Shown here one piece after another: positions 63,401-64,000 of a DNA stretch of 64,000 bases. The translations under genes were made by a program, and so were the position numbers. The notes beneath the pieces were generated by a model. The model made no database searches. It was not told the DNA's origin and saw only the letters and a program-made list of their open reading frames with translations. Location of the stretch: NCBI GenBank assembly GCA_964351625.1, contig CAYGOV010000011.1:1-64000 (forward strand), written 5' to 3'. The first letter of the stretch is position 1. Each line of letters starts with the position of its first letter. Source of the stretch: Marinoscillum sp964351625 (GTDB taxonomy: Bacteria > Bacteroidota > Bacteroidia > Cytophagales > Cyclobacteriaceae).

Positions 63401-64000
63401 AACCAGTTCTATGAAAACAAAGTGCAGCAAATTCATATTGTTGGTGAATATGCCAAGAAAATGATCAGCGACTACCAAGAAGCACTGCAGTTTGTTGAAG
63501 ACTATTTTCAATTAAACAATGTCTCCTTCCTAGCTAAATATTTTAAAGGAAGTAGGCAGAACGAAATAAATAGAAATTTAACGCCTACTAAATTCAGACA
63601 ACTATTTGGGGAGCTATCACCCACACAACTAAAAATAATCAACGATAATCAATCAAAACACATAGTAGTAGCGGCCGGTCCAGGTAGTGGTAAAACAAAA
63701 GTTCTAGTCCATAAATTAGCCTCTTTGTTATTAATGGAGGATGTAAAGCACGAACAATTATTGATGCTCACATTCTCAAGAGCGGCTGCCACGGAGTTCA
63801 AAAAGCGACTCGTCCAACTAATTGGAAATGCAGCACAATTCATTCAAATTAAAACATTCCACTCATACTGCTTTGATTTATTAGGGAAGATTGGGAATAT
63901 CGATCAATCAGACGACATACTAAAAATTACCATCAGCAAAATTCGGAAAGGAGATGTAGAGCCAAGTCAAATTACTAAAACTGTTTTGGTAATAGACGAA
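60479..64000 (+). CDS. DnaQ-like exonuclease - RecQ - UvrD helicase fusion (open at the window end)
   Basis: 1174 codons, still open. Residues 1-120: DnaQ-like exonuclease with FIDTE (Asp8, Glu10), GHNILNHD (Asp58) and NNPLNDS (Asp112), where the usual catalytic His is Asn. Next, a helical region with a Cys cluster (232, 236, 239). Then a complete RecQ: Walker A TGGGKS (Lys290), DEAH (388-391), SCFTATA, and QEAGRAGRD as motif VI. A helical middle of some 400 residues follows. Then superfamily 1 UvrD: Walker A AGPGSGKT (Lys1072), LTFSRAAATEF, KTFHSYCF and the start of Walker B, VIDE, at the edge. Two helicases of opposite families plus a nuclease suggest DNA unwinding and degradation. Its ATG overlaps the HNH stop. 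Confidence 0.88.
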   Translation, partial: MSRIAFIDTEIDQKSSQILDIGGHKENGSLFHSNSIKEFSIFLKGTKFICGHNILNHDIKYLRNVLPSEILDEFKTIDTLYLSPLLFPSTPYHALLKDDKLQVEENNNPLNDSIKAKDLFFDEVASFQNLAPSFKQILFLLLYDKKEFTSFFEFAGYNTIEIDLKSIILEHFQSRVCSQANFVKMISDFPIELAYALSLINAQNRYSITPPWVLKNYPDVERIMFLLRSKPCLNGCDYCNQALDIHAGLKKFFGFSSYRKYGDEPLQERAVKAAIDNKSILAVFPTGGGKSITFQVPALMSGYNSRGLTVVISPLQSLMKDQVDNLEKAEITDAVTINGLLDPIERSKSFERVKDGSASILYISPESLRSKTIEHLLLGRKISRFVIDEAHCFSSWGQDFRVDYLYIGDFIKSIQEQKNLEYGIPVSCFTATAKQKVIEDISQYFKEKLSLELEVFSSKASRTNLQYRVFEKNEDEEKYNAARDLIDEKQCPTIIYVSRTRRAFELAERLAKDGYSAKPYHGKMEKQEKSANQDSFINGEVQIMVATSAFGMGVDKKDVGMVIHYEISDSLENYIQEAGRAGRDESITADCYVLFNEEDLDKHFILLNQNKLSIKEIQQVWKAIKDITRFRSTASNSALEIARKAGWDDNIIEIETRVTTAIAALEDAGYLKRGQNMPRIFANSILSKNAQEAIDKIKTSEKFAEKQKEKGVRIIKKLFSSKSRKQSNDEVAESRIDYISDHLGIVKEEVINIVNLLREEKILADAKDLTAFIKKGENKNRSLTIVQCYARIEKFLLTVFEEKEKNFHLKGLNEEAEKNGCEDVSPNKIKTIVNFWAIKHWIKRQQDYSNSHLVVMCTESMETLEDRLKKRHELAHYLIEFLHHKSTQNPENEKKEEILIEFSVHELKDAYQNSQSFFKLDITIDDIEDTLFYLSRIDAIKIEGGFLVVYNRLTVERVEEDNKKRYKLDDYEKLNQFYENKVQQIHIVGEYAKKMISDYQEALQFVEDYFQLNNVSFLAKYFKGSRQNEINRNLTPTKFRQLFGELSPTQLKIINDNQSKHIVVAAGPGSGKTKVLVHKLASLLLMEDVKHEQLLMLTFSRAAATEFKKRLVQLIGNAAQFIQIKTFHSYCFDLLGKIGNIDQSDDILKITISKIRKGDVEPSQITKTVLVIDE

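Overview
The window looks like a chromosome segment of a marine-type Bacteroidota, most likely in the Cytophagales. The reasons are the type IX secretion parts (a PorZ-like propeller with a sorting domain, PorG-like barrels), TAnnTTTG-type promoter boxes, weak Shine-Dalgarno sites, moderate AT-richness, and known Bacteroidota gene orders (purH-mreBCD-mrdA-rodA; nadK-porG-uppS-bamA-ompH-ompH; rimP-nusA-infB). No rRNA, tRNA or CRISPR was seen. Genus cannot be fixed from this sequence.

Layout. 1-4.7 kb: the end of a sugar-nucleotide epimerase gene, then a cytochrome c maturation cluster ccmB-C-D-E-F with a CxxxY-type CcmE. 4.8-7.8 kb: a UbiA-type prenyltransferase, purN and purH. 7.9-13.3 kb: the rod-shape and cell-wall elongation operon mreB-mreC-mreD-mrdA-rodA. 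13.3-20.6 kb: an unknown very acidic protein, a ferredoxin, thymidine kinase, porZ, recO, an Fe(II)/2-oxoglutarate-type oxygenase and chrA. 20.6-30.4 kb: one long leftward gene train (yqeY, cvpA, hydrolase, CBS protein, nadK, two PorG-like proteins, uppS, bamA, two ompH) devoted largely to the envelope. 30.4-34 kb: pdxJ, a hydrolase, an RsmI-like methylase and metK. 34-35.6 kb: a haem-binding protein and a frameshifted pseudogene. 35.6-43.4 kb: infB-nusA-rimP, cysS, hpf, a Xer recombinase and rpsU. 43.4-50 kb: acyl-CoA dehydrogenase, ugd, a DUF547 lipoprotein, glyS, an MtfA-like peptidase and a ParE/antitoxin pair. 50-58.1 kb: dgt, an MMPL exporter, ileS and lspA.

The last 6 kb (58.07-64 kb) is accessory in character. 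It starts exactly at the lspA stop codon, with a visible drop in GC. It holds an unknown lipoprotein, an orphan antitoxin-like gene and a second, 93% identical copy of the last 138 bases of lspA, which marks a past insertion or recombination at the lspA 3' end. Next come two genes overlapping by ATGA: an HNH endonuclease whose N-terminal half resembles the sulfur-binding domains of type IV restriction enzymes, and a giant protein joining a DnaQ-like exonuclease, a RecQ helicase and a UvrD helicase, still open at the window edge. I know no named defence system of this composition. It is the best candidate here for an undescribed DNA-targeting system.

Other points worth a look: the CcmE variant without nearby ccmA, ccmG or ccmH; a KTS in place of KTG in PBP2; the acidic protein sharing a 17-base divergent start region with a ferredoxin; and a hairpin that buries the xer start codon.
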